From NCBI RefSeq assembly GCF_000718555.1, contig NZ_JOAN01000016.1, positions 103,518 to 167,517 on the forward strand: 64,000 nucleotides of DNA. The letters are read 5' to 3'. Position numbers and translations under genes: made by a program. Source of the stretch: Micromonospora chokoriensis (GTDB lineage Bacteria; Actinomycetota; Actinomycetes; Mycobacteriales; Micromonosporaceae). Positions 53,587-62,846 of the stretch are shown here, one piece after another (the stretch's first letter is position 1; the number at the start of each line of letters is the position of its first letter). Below the pieces are notes generated by a model. The model did no database searches and was not told the origin of the DNA. It worked only from the letters and a program-made list of their open reading frames with translations.

Positions 53587-54740
53587 CCACTCAGATGGAT
53601 GAGGCCCTGCTGCGCAGCCTCACGCCGAGCGTCCTCGGAGTCCTCGTCCGCCGCGGAATCGACTTCGCGGCGGCCGAGGACGCCGTGCAGGATGCCCTGG
53701 TCGAGGCGGTCCGCGTCTGGCCGGCCGACCCACCCCGCGACCCCAAGGGCTGGCTGGTCACAGTGGCGTGGCGCCGGTTCCTCGACACGGCCCGCGCCGA
53801 CGCCGCCCGCCGCCGGCGCGAGGCAGTCGTCGACGAGGAGCCGACGCCCGAGCCCGCCCCCACGGTGGACGACACGCTCCAGCTCTACTTCCTGTGCGCT
53901 CACCCGTCGCTGACACCGTCGTCTGCGGTCGCGCTCACGCTGCGGGCCGTCGGCGGGCTGACCACCCGCCAGATCGCGCAGGCCTACCTGGTGCCCGAGG
54001 CGACCATGGCGCAGCGCATCAGCCGGGCGAAACGCACCGTCTCCGGGGTGCGGTTCGACCGGCCCGGCGACATGGCCACCGTGCTGCGCGTCCTCTACCT
54101 GGTCTTCAACGAGGGCTACTCCGGCGACGTGGACCTCGCCGCCGAGGCCATCCGGCTCACCCGACAGCTCGCCGCCGCGATCGACCACCCCGAGGTGGCC
54201 GGGCTGCTCGCCCTCATGCTGCTGCATCACGCCCGGCGCACCGCCCGGACCAGGCCCGACGGCAGCCTGGTGCCGCTCGCCGAGCAGGACCGCCGCCGCT
54301 GGGACACCCGGTCGATCGCCGAGGGCGTCGAGATCCTGCAGGCGGCCCTGGCCCGCGACCAGCTGGGCGAGTTCCAGGCCCAGGCCGCCATCGCGGCGCT
54401 GCACGCGGACGCACCGAGGGCCGCCGAGACCGACTGGGTACAGATCGTGGAGTGGTACGACGAACTCGCGCGCCTGACCGATAGCCCGGTCGTTCGGCTC
54501 AACCGCGCGGTGGCGCTCGGCGAGGCCGATGGGCCCCGGGCTGGCCTGACGGCGCTCGCGGCGCTGGACGAGGCGCTGCCCCGCTACGCGGCGGTGGCGG
54601 CGTACCTGCACGAGCGCGACGGCGACGTGGCAACGGCGGCGCGGCTGTATGCCGAGGCGGCCCAGCAGGCCCCCAACCTCGCCGAACGCGACCACCTGAC
54701 CCGCCAGGCCGCCCGGCTCAACGCCCTGCGGCGCCGCTGA
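53583..54740 (+). CDS. ECF42-type sigma factor with TPR-like C-terminal extension
   Basis: A 385-aa protein. Sigma region 2 includes AAEDAVQDALVEAVRVWPADPPRDPKGWLVTVAWRRFLD; region 4 includes LTLRAVGGLTTRQIAQAYLVPEATMAQRISRAKRTV. The remaining 200 residues, starting VLRVLYLVFNEGYSG, form the helical extension that replaces an anti-sigma factor in ECF42. It is coupled to the DGPF gene, the expected target. GTG at 53583 or ATG at 53595 could be the start. Confidence 0.94.
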   Translation: MTTQMDEALLRSLTPSVLGVLVRRGIDFAAAEDAVQDALVEAVRVWPADPPRDPKGWLVTVAWRRFLDTARADAARRRREAVVDEEPTPEPAPTVDDTLQLYFLCAHPSLTPSSAVALTLRAVGGLTTRQIAQAYLVPEATMAQRISRAKRTVSGVRFDRPGDMATVLRVLYLVFNEGYSGDVDLAAEAIRLTRQLAAAIDHPEVAGLLALMLLHHARRTARTRPDGSLVPLAEQDRRRWDTRSIAEGVEILQAALARDQLGEFQAQAAIAALHADAPRAAETDWVQIVEWYDELARLTDSPVVRLNRAVALGEADGPRAGLTALAALDEALPRYAAVAAYLHERDGDVATAARLYAEAAQQAPNLAERDHLTRQAARLNALRRR

Positions 54741-54742
54741 CC

Positions 54743-54761
54743 GGCCGGTTACCCGCCGGCC
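54743..54761 (+). terminator. Weak hairpin after the ECF42-type sigma gene
   Basis: GGCCGG / CCGGCC with a seven-base loop directly after the sigma factor stop. Confidence 0.4.
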
Positions 54762-56198
<1,437 letters not shown>

Positions 56199-56224
56199 CG
56201 CTGATCAGCTCCTGACACCACACC

Positions 56225-56256
56225 TCTGGCGTGGCGGCCTCGGCCGCCACGCCAGA
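56225..56256. terminator. Bidirectional hairpin between xylanase and kinase genes
   Basis: A perfect 14-bp stem TCTGGCGTGGCGGC / GCCGCCACGCCAGA with a CTCG loop, between convergent stops. Confidence 0.85.
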
Positions 56257-56265
56257 CTGGCATCA

Positions 56266-57666
56266 CTAGACCTGCGGCGCCTCGGTCTCCTGCACTGCCG
56301 GCACCCCCGCGGACGGCTTCTTCGTCTCCTCCGCCGCCGGCTCCTCCCCTGGCTCCTCCGAAGCTGTCCCGGTCGGTGCCACCGTCGTTGCACCCGTCGG
56401 GGCCGTGGTCGGGCTCGCTGAAGGGCTCTCGGAGGCACCCTGGGTGCTCTCGCCAGGCGGCGTCGACTGGTCAACCAGCCCCGTACCCGCCGAACTGCTG
56501 ACCGTCGGGGTCGGGGAGCTGGGCGCTCGGACCGGCAGGCCCGCAGAGCCGCGGGTGGCCGGCTCACCGCCACCGACGCCCGGGCCAGGCTCGCGCTGCG
56601 ACGAGCCCGTTGGCGACACCGCGGGTGGCGTCGACGGTCGTTCGGCCGGGCCCGACATCATGCCGGTGGGATCGGCGACCACCAGGACGGCAGCCGCGGC
56701 GGCCATCGATCCGAGAAGCACCGCGAGCACCTTCGGCCCAGGTCCTCCCGACCGCTTCGCCGCGCCACCGACGACCGACCGCCGGACCTCCGCACGCTCG
56801 ACCGCCGCCCCGACAGCCGTCCGCACCAACGGGCCTGACGGATCCGCGAGCAGTTGGGCTTCGGCGGCCATGGCCGTCGCCGTCGGGAAGCGGCGACTGG
56901 GCTCCTTGGCCATCGCGGTGGCGACCAACCGCCCGACCGCCTCCGGAACGTTCTCGGGCAGTGGCGGCGGCTCCTCTTCGAGATGCCGCAGCGCCACCGC
57001 GACCGCGTTCTCGCCCTGGTGCGGGGGCCTACCGGAAAGGCAGTGGTAGACGACCGCCCCCAGCGCGTAGATGTCGATCGCCGACGTGGTCTCGCTCCTG
57101 GTGACCTGCTCGGGTGCCATGTAGAGGGCGGTGCCGACGACCTGGTTCGTAGCGGTCAGGCTGGCCGCCTCCTGCGTCACCGCGACGCCGAAGTCGACGA
57201 GTACGACGTGCCCGTCCGGCTCGATGATCAGGTTGCTGGGCTTGACGTCCCGGTGCACGACGCCGGCGTCGTGTGCGGCCTGAAGCGCACGGGCAGTCTG
57301 CGTAGCGATCGACATCGTCTCGGCCACACCCAGCCGGCCCACCTCGGCGATCCGCTCCGACAGGGGCTGCCCCTGGACACACTCCATCACGATGTACGCG
57401 AGGACCGGCGCGTCGGGCCGGGACACCTCACCGTAGTCGTAGACCTGCGCGACACCCGGGTGACGCAGGGCCGCCATCGCCCGGGCCTCGCGACGGAACC
57501 GCTCGCCGAAGCCGGGATCGGTGACGAGCCGAGGTCGCAGCATCTTGATCGCGACGCAGCGGTCCAGGGTTTCGTCGATGGCCCGCCAGACGTCACCCAT
57601 TCCACCGCTGGCGATGCTTTCGACCAGGCGGTAACGGTCTCCGACGACTTCCCCCACACTCGTCAT
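56266..57666 (-). CDS. Transmembrane Ser/Thr protein kinase (PknB-like, no PASTA domains)
   Basis: A 466-aa kinase. Gly-loop SIASGGMGDVWRA, catalytic Lys in CVAIKML, catalytic loop HRDVKPSN, DFGVA, and APEQVTRSE activation segment. One transmembrane helix (about 313-333, LAVLLGSMAAAAAVLVV) leads to an outer region of about 130 residues rich in Pro, Ser and Thr with no PASTA or sensor fold. It is 113 bases upstream of the SGNH hydrolase gene's end on the same strand. Confidence 0.93.
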   Translation of the reverse strand: MTSVGEVVGDRYRLVESIASGGMGDVWRAIDETLDRCVAIKMLRPRLVTDPGFGERFRREARAMAALRHPGVAQVYDYGEVSRPDAPVLAYIVMECVQGQPLSERIAEVGRLGVAETMSIATQTARALQAAHDAGVVHRDVKPSNLIIEPDGHVVLVDFGVAVTQEAASLTATNQVVGTALYMAPEQVTRSETTSAIDIYALGAVVYHCLSGRPPHQGENAVAVALRHLEEEPPPLPENVPEAVGRLVATAMAKEPSRRFPTATAMAAEAQLLADPSGPLVRTAVGAAVERAEVRRSVVGGAAKRSGGPGPKVLAVLLGSMAAAAAVLVVADPTGMMSGPAERPSTPPAVSPTGSSQREPGPGVGGGEPATRGSAGLPVRAPSSPTPTVSSSAGTGLVDQSTPPGESTQGASESPSASPTTAPTGATTVAPTGTASEEPGEEPAAEETKKPSAGVPAVQETEAPQV

Positions 57667-57725
57667 GACACCGTCGGTACCCCGGACTCGTCGATCTCAA
57701 GCACCGGGCCCCGTTGGTACCTCCG

Positions 57726-57761
57726 CGACCTGGCCCCGCCGCTTGCGACGGGACCAGGTCG
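57726..57761 (-). terminator. Hairpin after the SGNH hydrolase gene
   Basis: Arms CGACCTGGCCCCG and CGGGACCAGGTCG pair at 12 of 13 positions, with a ten-base loop, in the space between the hydrolase stop and the kinase start. Confidence 0.65.
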
Positions 57762-57778
57762 TCCGAGCGCGGGTCCGA

Positions 57779-58672
57779 TCAGCTGTTCAGCCTGGCCAGC
57801 AGGGCGGTGGCCATGCCCTGCTCACCTCGGGCGTTGGGGTGGAAGGGCGCGGCCGAGTTCTGCGGCACCAGGCCCTCGACCCAGCGGGTGCCGCTGCCCT
57901 TGCAGGCATCGCGGCCGATCGACGGGGTGTAGACATCGGCGTAGGTGGCGCCGTTGGCGCTCGCGGCGGTGGCCAGCATCGCGTTGAGCGACTTCTCGAT
58001 GCCACGCAGGTACGGCACATCCTGGTAGGCGATCGGCACGACGGGCCAGCAGCCGTAACCGCTGTCCGGCAGGATCGCCGGATATCCGAGCACCACGACC
58101 CGCGCGCCCGGTGCGGCCTGCCGGACCGCCTGCAGCACAGCGGTGACCTTCGGCGTGGCGGCGACGATTCTCGCCTGCAACTGGTCGACGCCTCCGGCGG
58201 TGTACCGGTTCTTGCACGGAGATCCAAGCGGGCTGCTCAGACTCGCCTCCGCACAGTCGCCGATGATGCCGGAGAAGCCGATGTCGTTGCCGCCGATCTG
58301 CACCGTCACCAGCGCGGTGTTGGACGTGACCGCGCTGAGCTGCGGTGGCAGCGTGACGCCCAGTTGGCCGCTGCCGCCATAGAGGATGTCGTCAGTGGTG
58401 GCGCCGGAGCAGCTCACGTCGGCGAACGACGACGAGCCGGCGGACGCGGCCACCAGCGACGGGTAGTTGCGGTTGGATCGCAGGCAGTTCAGGTCGACCT
58501 GGGTGGGGATCAACGGTCCAGCGGTGTACGAGTCACCCAGCGCAACGTAGCGGCCGGTGGGCACAGCGGCGCTGGCGGGTGTGGCGACGGTGAGCAGCAC
58601 GCCGGCGGTGGCGAGGGCGAGTGCGGCCAACCGGGTGGCTGACCGCAGGAGGGGCAAGCGGGGACGGGGCAT
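57779..58672 (-). CDS. Secreted SGNH/GDSL esterase-lipase
   Basis: A 297-aa exported hydrolase. Signal peptide to about 35. Block I is YVALGDSYTAGP (Ser nucleophile), block III TVQIGGNDIGFSG, and the late His is in PFHPNARGEQG. Three Cys pairs fit the Streptomyces scabies/rimosus-type extracellular esterase fold. GGAGGCGCC precedes the ATG. It may deacylate plant esters or lipids. Confidence 0.94.
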   Translation of the reverse strand: MPRPRLPLLRSATRLAALALATAGVLLTVATPASAAVPTGRYVALGDSYTAGPLIPTQVDLNCLRSNRNYPSLVAASAGSSSFADVSCSGATTDDILYGGSGQLGVTLPPQLSAVTSNTALVTVQIGGNDIGFSGIIGDCAEASLSSPLGSPCKNRYTAGGVDQLQARIVAATPKVTAVLQAVRQAAPGARVVVLGYPAILPDSGYGCWPVVPIAYQDVPYLRGIEKSLNAMLATAASANGATYADVYTPSIGRDACKGSGTRWVEGLVPQNSAAPFHPNARGEQGMATALLARLNS

Positions 58673-58796
58673 GGCGCCTCCCAGGAGGGATCACGGTGGT
58701 GGTGGTGCCCGAGATCCTGTCGCCGCAGCCGTCGCACGTCAATATCGATGGGCCTCACTAAATAATGGTCCGAAGTGTGGGATGAATCGGTAGCGG

Positions 58797-59471
58797 TCAA
58801 TCAACTGGTGCGTACCACTGGGCGCCGGTAACCCGGATCCGCCGGGATTGCTTGCGGTTCCACTCCACCTGCATGCCGTGCTTGCGAAGCACCGGAAACG
58901 CGATGTCGTCCAGCAGCCGTTCCAGGTCGGCCTGGTAGTTGGCCTGCTGTTCGGCCTCCGACAGGCCCGCGTAGGCAACCTCGTCGAAGTCGGCCGGAGG
59001 GTAGGCCCCGTAGCCGAGGTAGACCTCGCCGTCCTCGCTCGCGAGCAGCGACTCGGTGTCCTGCTGGTGGTACCAGAGAAACCCGTGCCAGTGCCGAGAG
59101 TCGTCCCGCTCGTCGTGGATCTCGGCGCTCGCGCAGGTGCCGCAGCAGCTGAAGTTTTCCCGGGCCACCACCCCCAGCTCGTTGAGCTCGACGAAGGCAC
59201 GGGTGACGTTGCCGCGCACCTCACCCCACCCGCGTTGCTGCTCCCGCCGAGCGGCCAAGGCCGCCTCGTGCGCGGCCCTGAGCTCATCGTCGGTGGCGCC
59301 GCAGCGCTCCTCGGCGTCATCGAAGAAGTCGACGAACTCGTCGGCGTCGGCCTCACCACGCACGATCCAGGCCCACAGCTCGCCCTCGATCGCGGTGCGG
59401 CCCGGCTCCGGGATCCGATCGGTGAGGAACCTGACACCCACGGGGCGATCGTTGTACGTCCACTCAGTCAC
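58797..59471 (-). CDS. DUF6891-like cytoplasmic protein
   Basis: A 224-aa acidic protein. The pattern LNELGVVARENFSCCGTCASAEI with Cys-Cys-x2-Cys, followed by WHGFLWYHQQDTESLLASEDGEVYLGYG, matches from memory the family called DUF6891; the fold and activity are unknown. The GTG start at 59471 lies only 30 bases inside the left copy of the CTAA target duplication. If the element is removed, this gene sits 30 bases behind the RibD-like gene on the same strand, so they were probably one operon. Confidence 0.75.
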   Translation of the reverse strand: MTEWTYNDRPVGVRFLTDRIPEPGRTAIEGELWAWIVRGEADADEFVDFFDDAEERCGATDDELRAAHEAALAARREQQRGWGEVRGNVTRAFVELNELGVVARENFSCCGTCASAEIHDERDDSRHWHGFLWYHQQDTESLLASEDGEVYLGYGAYPPADFDEVAYAGLSEAEQQANYQADLERLLDDIAFPVLRKHGMQVEWNRKQSRRIRVTGAQWYAPVD

Positions 59472-59501
59472 GACGAGATCTTCACACGGGCGTACGACGT
59501 C

Positions 59502-59505
59502 CTAA
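59502..59505. repeat. Left target-site duplication CTAA
   Basis: CTAA directly outside the left inverted repeat; an identical CTAA lies directly outside the right one (62843-62846). CTAA fits the 4-bp YTAR target reported for the IS701 family. Confidence 0.8.
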
Positions 59506-59520
59506 TACTCCAACGTCACT
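59506..59520. repeat. Left terminal inverted repeat
   Basis: TACTCCAACGTCACT, a perfect reverse complement of the sequence at 62828-62842. Similarity stops after 15 bp. Confidence 0.88.
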
Positions 59521-59554
59521 TGGCTTCGGCGTTGGGCGTGGCGCGGGCATGAGG

Positions 59555-59615
59555 ACGGCCACCGCGTTGATCATCGATGGTTTGTGAGGACAACCGAAGA
59601 TCGTGCGGTGGCCGT
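59555..59615 (+). promoter_or_regulatory. Hairpin spanning the transposase start codon
   Basis: ACGGCCACCGC (59555-59565) pairs with GCGGTGGCCGT (59605-59615), a perfect 11-bp stem enclosing the GTG at 59584. In read-through transcripts this would hide the start, a known way for insertion sequences to avoid activation by outside promoters. Confidence 0.6.
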
Positions 59616-60496
59616 GTGCCACAGCGTAGACCCGACCGGGTGGCGGGTCATCCTGAACGAGGCGGTGACACATGTCGCGGACCGGTTCGTTTGGGCGGAG
59701 CCCCGTCGGACCGCCGGGCAGTTCGTGGAAGGGCTGCTGTCGGGCGTGGAACGTAAGACCTGCTGGACGTTGGCCGAACGGGCGGGTCACGACGATCCGC
59801 AGGCGATGCAGCGGCTGCTGCGTACGGCGGCGTGGGACGCCGACGCCGGCCGGGTCGAGAACAGCCAGGTCGGGGTGTTCCTGGCCTACGTGTCACCGGC
59901 GGGGCGGGCGATGATCGATCGCCGGCTCTACCTACCCGAGACATCCTGGTGCGACCGGCTCGAGCGTCTCACCGCCGCCGGCGTCCCGGACGACGTCGGG
60001 TTCGCTACGAAGCCTGCCCTGGCCCGGCAGATGATCGCCGACGCGCTGGACGCCGGAGTCCCGGTCGGGTGGGTGACTGGCGACGAGGTCTACGGCGCCG
60101 ACCCCGGCCTGTGCGCTGACCTGGAACACCGCGCGATCGGCTACGTCCTGGCCGTCGGCTGCGACCGACGCGTGCACGTCAACGACGGCCGCACTTTGAT
60201 CCGCGTCGACGACCTCGCCGACCGGATACCCACCGCCGAGTGGCTGGACCGGCTGGCACCGGTTCATCACCCTGGCCATGCTCGCCCTGGCCGTCCTGAC
60301 CATCCTCGCCGCCACCACCGCGCAGCAGCCCGACCCCGACCCGGAGATCATCGCGTCGACCGTCGCCGAGATCCGCCGACTCCTCGCCCTGCCACTACCC
60401 CCAGCGCACACCCTGCACTGGTCCACCTGGCGACGAACATCCCAAGCCCGAGCCCGGCGATCCCACTACCAGCGCAGACTCGGCCACTTAGCTTGA
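59584..60496 (+). pseudogene. IS701-family transposase, internally deleted and frameshifted
   Basis: The first 224 codons read as an intact N-terminal half of an IS701-type DDE transposase: CWTLAERAGHDDPQAMQRLLRTAAWD, the first catalytic-region sequence and VPVGWVTGDEVYGAD (DDE-family Asp/Glu segment). After about 60255 the homologous reading jumps to another frame (HRFITLAMLALAVLTILAA ... LHWSTWRRTSQARARRSHYQRRL), the C-terminal end of the same family. The central part, probably more than 100 residues with the remaining catalytic residues, is missing. So the gene is inactive. Confidence 0.85.
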
Positions 60497-60507
60497 GACT
60501 TACTCGT

Positions 60508-61428
60508 CTAGGGCTCGAGCGTGGCGGGCATGCTGAAGGCGGCGACGTGACGGGCACCGATGAAGGCGTTGCTCTCTACGATCTTCCCGTTCTCGATCCG
60601 GAGTACGTCGACGACCAGCGCCTCATAGTGCGGGCTGCCGGGCCGGCGGAGATAGTTGATCAGTGCCGGGCGCCCGTTGGCCGAGGTGGGGAAGGTACGC
60701 CAGTCGAGCGGTCGGCCGAGGAACTCCGCGGCCGCGTCGATCCCGACGACCGGTGGCTCGGGCGGCATCGTGATCCGTACGTCCTCGGCGAGCAGTGCCC
60801 GGACCGTCTCCGGGTCCTTCGCGTTGGCGTAGCGGCGCAGGATCTCTTCGTCCTCGCTGGTGAGCTGCGGGCGGCGCCAGTCCTGTGGGTCCGACGGAGC
60901 GCGCCGCCGGAGGGTGTGGCGGGCCCGCTGGAGGAGGCTGTTGACGGCTGCTACGGCGGTGTCGAGCGCGCCGGCAATCTCCTGCGGCGTCCAGCCGTAG
61001 ACGTCGCGCAGCACGAAGGCCGCCCGCTGCCGCGGCGGCAGGTACATGAGCGCTGCGATCAGGGCCAGCTCGACGGTCTCCCGGGCGGCGAGACCGGTCT
61101 GCGGATCGTCGGCCAACAGGGCGTCTGGATAGGGACCGAGCTCGGTGGACCACTCCAGCGGGTCACCATACGGAACCGTCCGGTGACCGGCCGCCTTGCG
61201 ACTGTCGAGGAAGACGTTCGTGGCGATCCGGTAGAACCAGGTGCGCGCCGACGCCCGACCCTCGAAGCGGTCGCGAGCCCGCCAGGCACGCAGGAAGGCC
61301 TCCTGCACCAGGTCGTCCGCGTCGGTGACGTTCCCTGCGAGGCGGTAGCAGTGCACGTGCAGCTCGCGCCGGTGCTCGTCGAAGGCGCGCTGCAGCCAGA
61401 CCGCCTGCTCGTCAGGCGAGTCGGACAT
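60508..61428 (-). CDS. ECF sigma factor with SnoaL-like C-terminal domain (SigG/SigJ type), element cargo
   Basis: A 306-aa protein. Sigma region 2: RELHVHCYRLAGNVTDADDLVQEAFLRAWRARDRFEG. Linker: WSTELGPYPDALL, as in SigG-like factors. Region 4: LPPRQRAAFVLRDVYGWTPQEIAGALDTAVAAVNSLLQRAR. The C-terminal SnoaL-like domain (about 200-306) holds PPVVGIDAAAEFLGRP, typical of factors controlled by this fused domain rather than by an anti-sigma factor. Its stop is 12 bases after the transposase remnant. The ATG follows GGGGAGATCGC. Divergent from the DUF899 gene across a perfect dyad. Confidence 0.93.
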   Translation of the reverse strand: MSDSPDEQAVWLQRAFDEHRRELHVHCYRLAGNVTDADDLVQEAFLRAWRARDRFEGRASARTWFYRIATNVFLDSRKAAGHRTVPYGDPLEWSTELGPYPDALLADDPQTGLAARETVELALIAALMYLPPRQRAAFVLRDVYGWTPQEIAGALDTAVAAVNSLLQRARHTLRRRAPSDPQDWRRPQLTSEDEEILRRYANAKDPETVRALLAEDVRITMPPEPPVVGIDAAAEFLGRPLDWRTFPTSANGRPALINYLRRPGSPHYEALVVDVLRIENGKIVESNAFIGARHVAAFSMPATLEP

Positions 61429-61486
61429 GCGATCTCCCCGGGGCTGAGTGGTCCTCACAACCGTACTGACGACCGCGGACCCCATC

Positions 61487-61507
61487 CGTCATCGGTCACC
61501 GATGACG
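61487..61507. promoter_or_regulatory. Perfect 21-bp dyad in the cargo's divergent promoter region
   Basis: CGTCATCGGT and ACCGATGACG, perfect 10-base arms around one central C, 59 bp from each of the flanking starts. It could be the operator for a regulator of both cargo transcripts, or may hold promoter elements for the encoded sigma factor. A canonical ECF41 promoter was looked for here but not found. Confidence 0.6.
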
Positions 61508-61565
61508 ATCGCCGACTCGGTCGTCTGTACCTGTGACCAATCCCCACCCCACGAAGGAGACAGCC

Positions 61566-62282
61566 ATGACGGCAACCCCCGCGTCCAGCGCAGCCATGCC
61601 CCCGGTCGTCGACCGGGAGACCTGGCTGCGCGAGCGCAACGAACTGCTGGTCCGGGAGAAGGCCCATACCCGCGAAGGAGACGCGATCGCAGCCGCTCGT
61701 CGTCAGCTGCCGATGACCTTGATGCCGACGGTGACGGTCCAGGGCCCCGGCGGGGACACCCCGCTGGTGGAGGTTTTCGAGGGCCGCCGGGTGCTCATCG
61801 CCTACTTCCACATGTGGCACGACGGCAAACCGTACGGCGATCAGTGTGAGGGGTGCACCTTCTCGACCTGTCACATGCAGATGCTGGACTACCTGCATGC
61901 CCGGGACGTCACCTACGCCGTGTTCTGCCAGGGCCCCTACGACGAAAGTGCCCCGTTCGCGGAGTTCATGGGCTACCCGTTCCCCTGGTATTCGGCGAAA
62001 GACTCCGACCCGGCTCTGGCCGACGGTCGCGAATTTGGGTTCATCGCCTGCTACCTGCGCGACGGCGACCAGGTCTACGAAACCTACTGGACCACCGGGC
62101 GGGGCGTGGAGGCGTTGACGACCAGCTACCACGCCTTGGACCTCACCGTGTACGGCCGGCAAGAGAACTGGGAAAACTCACCCCAAGGTTGGCCGCGGGT
62201 CAGTGGTCACCCGTGGCGGCTCAACGGCCGCCCCACCGCCCAATGGTCACGCCCCGGCGTTACGCCGGCGGTGACGTCCTGA
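61566..62282 (+). CDS. DUF899 thioredoxin-fold protein, element cargo
   Basis: A 238-aa protein. The N-terminal segment (VVDRETWLRERNELLVREKAHTREGDAIAAARRQLPM) and core (RVLIAYFHMWHDGKPYGDQCEGCTFSTC) are DUF899 hallmarks, with a Cys-x2-Cys-x4-Cys cluster in the thioredoxin-like site. It continues VTYAVFCQGPYDESAPFAEFMGYPFPWYS. DUF899 proteins have no proven function but look like thiol-redox or peroxidase-type proteins. GAAGGAGACAGCC precedes the ATG. Its stop overlaps the next ATG by one base. Confidence 0.92.
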   Translation: MTATPASSAAMPPVVDRETWLRERNELLVREKAHTREGDAIAAARRQLPMTLMPTVTVQGPGGDTPLVEVFEGRRVLIAYFHMWHDGKPYGDQCEGCTFSTCHMQMLDYLHARDVTYAVFCQGPYDESAPFAEFMGYPFPWYSAKDSDPALADGREFGFIACYLRDGDQVYETYWTTGRGVEALTTSYHALDLTVYGRQENWENSPQGWPRVSGHPWRLNGRPTAQWSRPGVTPAVTS

Positions 62283-62803
62283 TGCTCGAGATGATCATGC
62301 TCGGGTCGGCCGCGGTGTCGGCCTGCTGCTGCGTCGTGCCGCGGGCGGGCGCGTCCCGCAGGGCCCGGATGCTCGCGGGTGCGATGGTGGCTGTCATGGT
62401 CGCGGTGACCCTCGACGCCGCACCGGTTGTGCAGTACGCGGGCGCGCTGCTGCTCCTCGCCTTCGCGGTGGCACTCGTCACCAGCGGTCCGACCGAGCGC
62501 GGCCCGGAGGTGGAGTGGCACCGTACGGCCGGGGCCGTGCTCATGGCGCTCGCCGTGCTGATGCATCAACACGGCGGGTCGATGGCAGTCCACCACATGG
62601 CCGCCGGGCCCCGGATGGACCACGGCACCGTCACCGGCCATGACGCGGCGCTCGTGTTGCTACGCGCCGCCACGGCGGCTTACCTCTGCTGGATGGCGGC
62701 CGCACTCGTCCGGCTGCGCAATCGACCGATCACGGACCTGCTCCGTTGGGAGCACCTGGCCATGGGGGCAAGCCTCGCGGCCATGATCTTCTTCATGAGC
62801 TAG
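62282..62803 (+). CDS. DUF5134-like membrane protein with His/Met-rich loop, element cargo
   Basis: A 173-aa protein with about five hydrophobic helices (LEMIMLGSAAVSACCCVV, MLAGAMVAVMVAVTLDA, AGALLLLAFAVALV and others). Between two helices is an extracytoplasmic or intramembrane stretch rich in His and Met (MHQHGGSMAVHHMAAGPRMDH), strongly suggesting copper or other metal binding. The ATG overlaps the DUF899 stop (TGATG). Likely works with the DUF899 protein in metal or thiol stress. Confidence 0.82.
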   Translation: MLEMIMLGSAAVSACCCVVPRAGASRRARMLAGAMVAVMVAVTLDAAPVVQYAGALLLLAFAVALVTSGPTERGPEVEWHRTAGAVLMALAVLMHQHGGSMAVHHMAAGPRMDHGTVTGHDAALVLLRAATAAYLCWMAAALVRLRNRPITDLLRWEHLAMGASLAAMIFFMS

Positions 62804-62827
62804 CCGAGTAAGCCAGCCGGCAGATCT

Positions 62828-62842
62828 AGTGACGTTGGAGTA
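62828..62842. repeat. Right terminal inverted repeat
   Basis: AGTGACGTTGGAGTA, the perfect reverse complement of 59506-59520. The last base is directly followed by CTAA, and the first T of the neighbouring gene's stop codon lies in that duplication. Confidence 0.88.
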
Positions 62843-62846
62843 CTAA
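62843..62846. repeat. Right target-site duplication CTAA
   Basis: Copy of the CTAA at 59502-59505. Read on the minus strand it supplies the TAG stop of the RibD-like gene, so insertion kept that gene intact. Confidence 0.8.

Larger units (their letters stand above)
59506..62842. mobile_element. IS701-like element carrying three passenger genes
   Basis: A 3337-bp unit bounded by 15-bp perfect inverted repeats and flanked by CTAA on both sides. Contents in order: decayed IS701-type transposase, ECF sigma factor (leftward), DUF899 protein and His/Met-rich membrane protein (both rightward). The transposase lies at one end, and no right repeat follows it directly, so the passenger genes are between the transposase and its terminus. 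With its transposase broken, the unit could move only with help from a related intact copy. Confidence 0.82.

Noticed and set aside
60497..60560. A right-end inverted repeat directly after the transposase remnant
   Set aside because: No match to the 15-bp terminal repeat here; the only partner is at 62828-62842.
61429..61565. A canonical ECF41 promoter (TGTCACA with CGTC downstream)
   Set aside because: Only degenerate matches (e.g. GGTCACC then CGTC with a 21-bp gap) were found, and the spacing is wrong.
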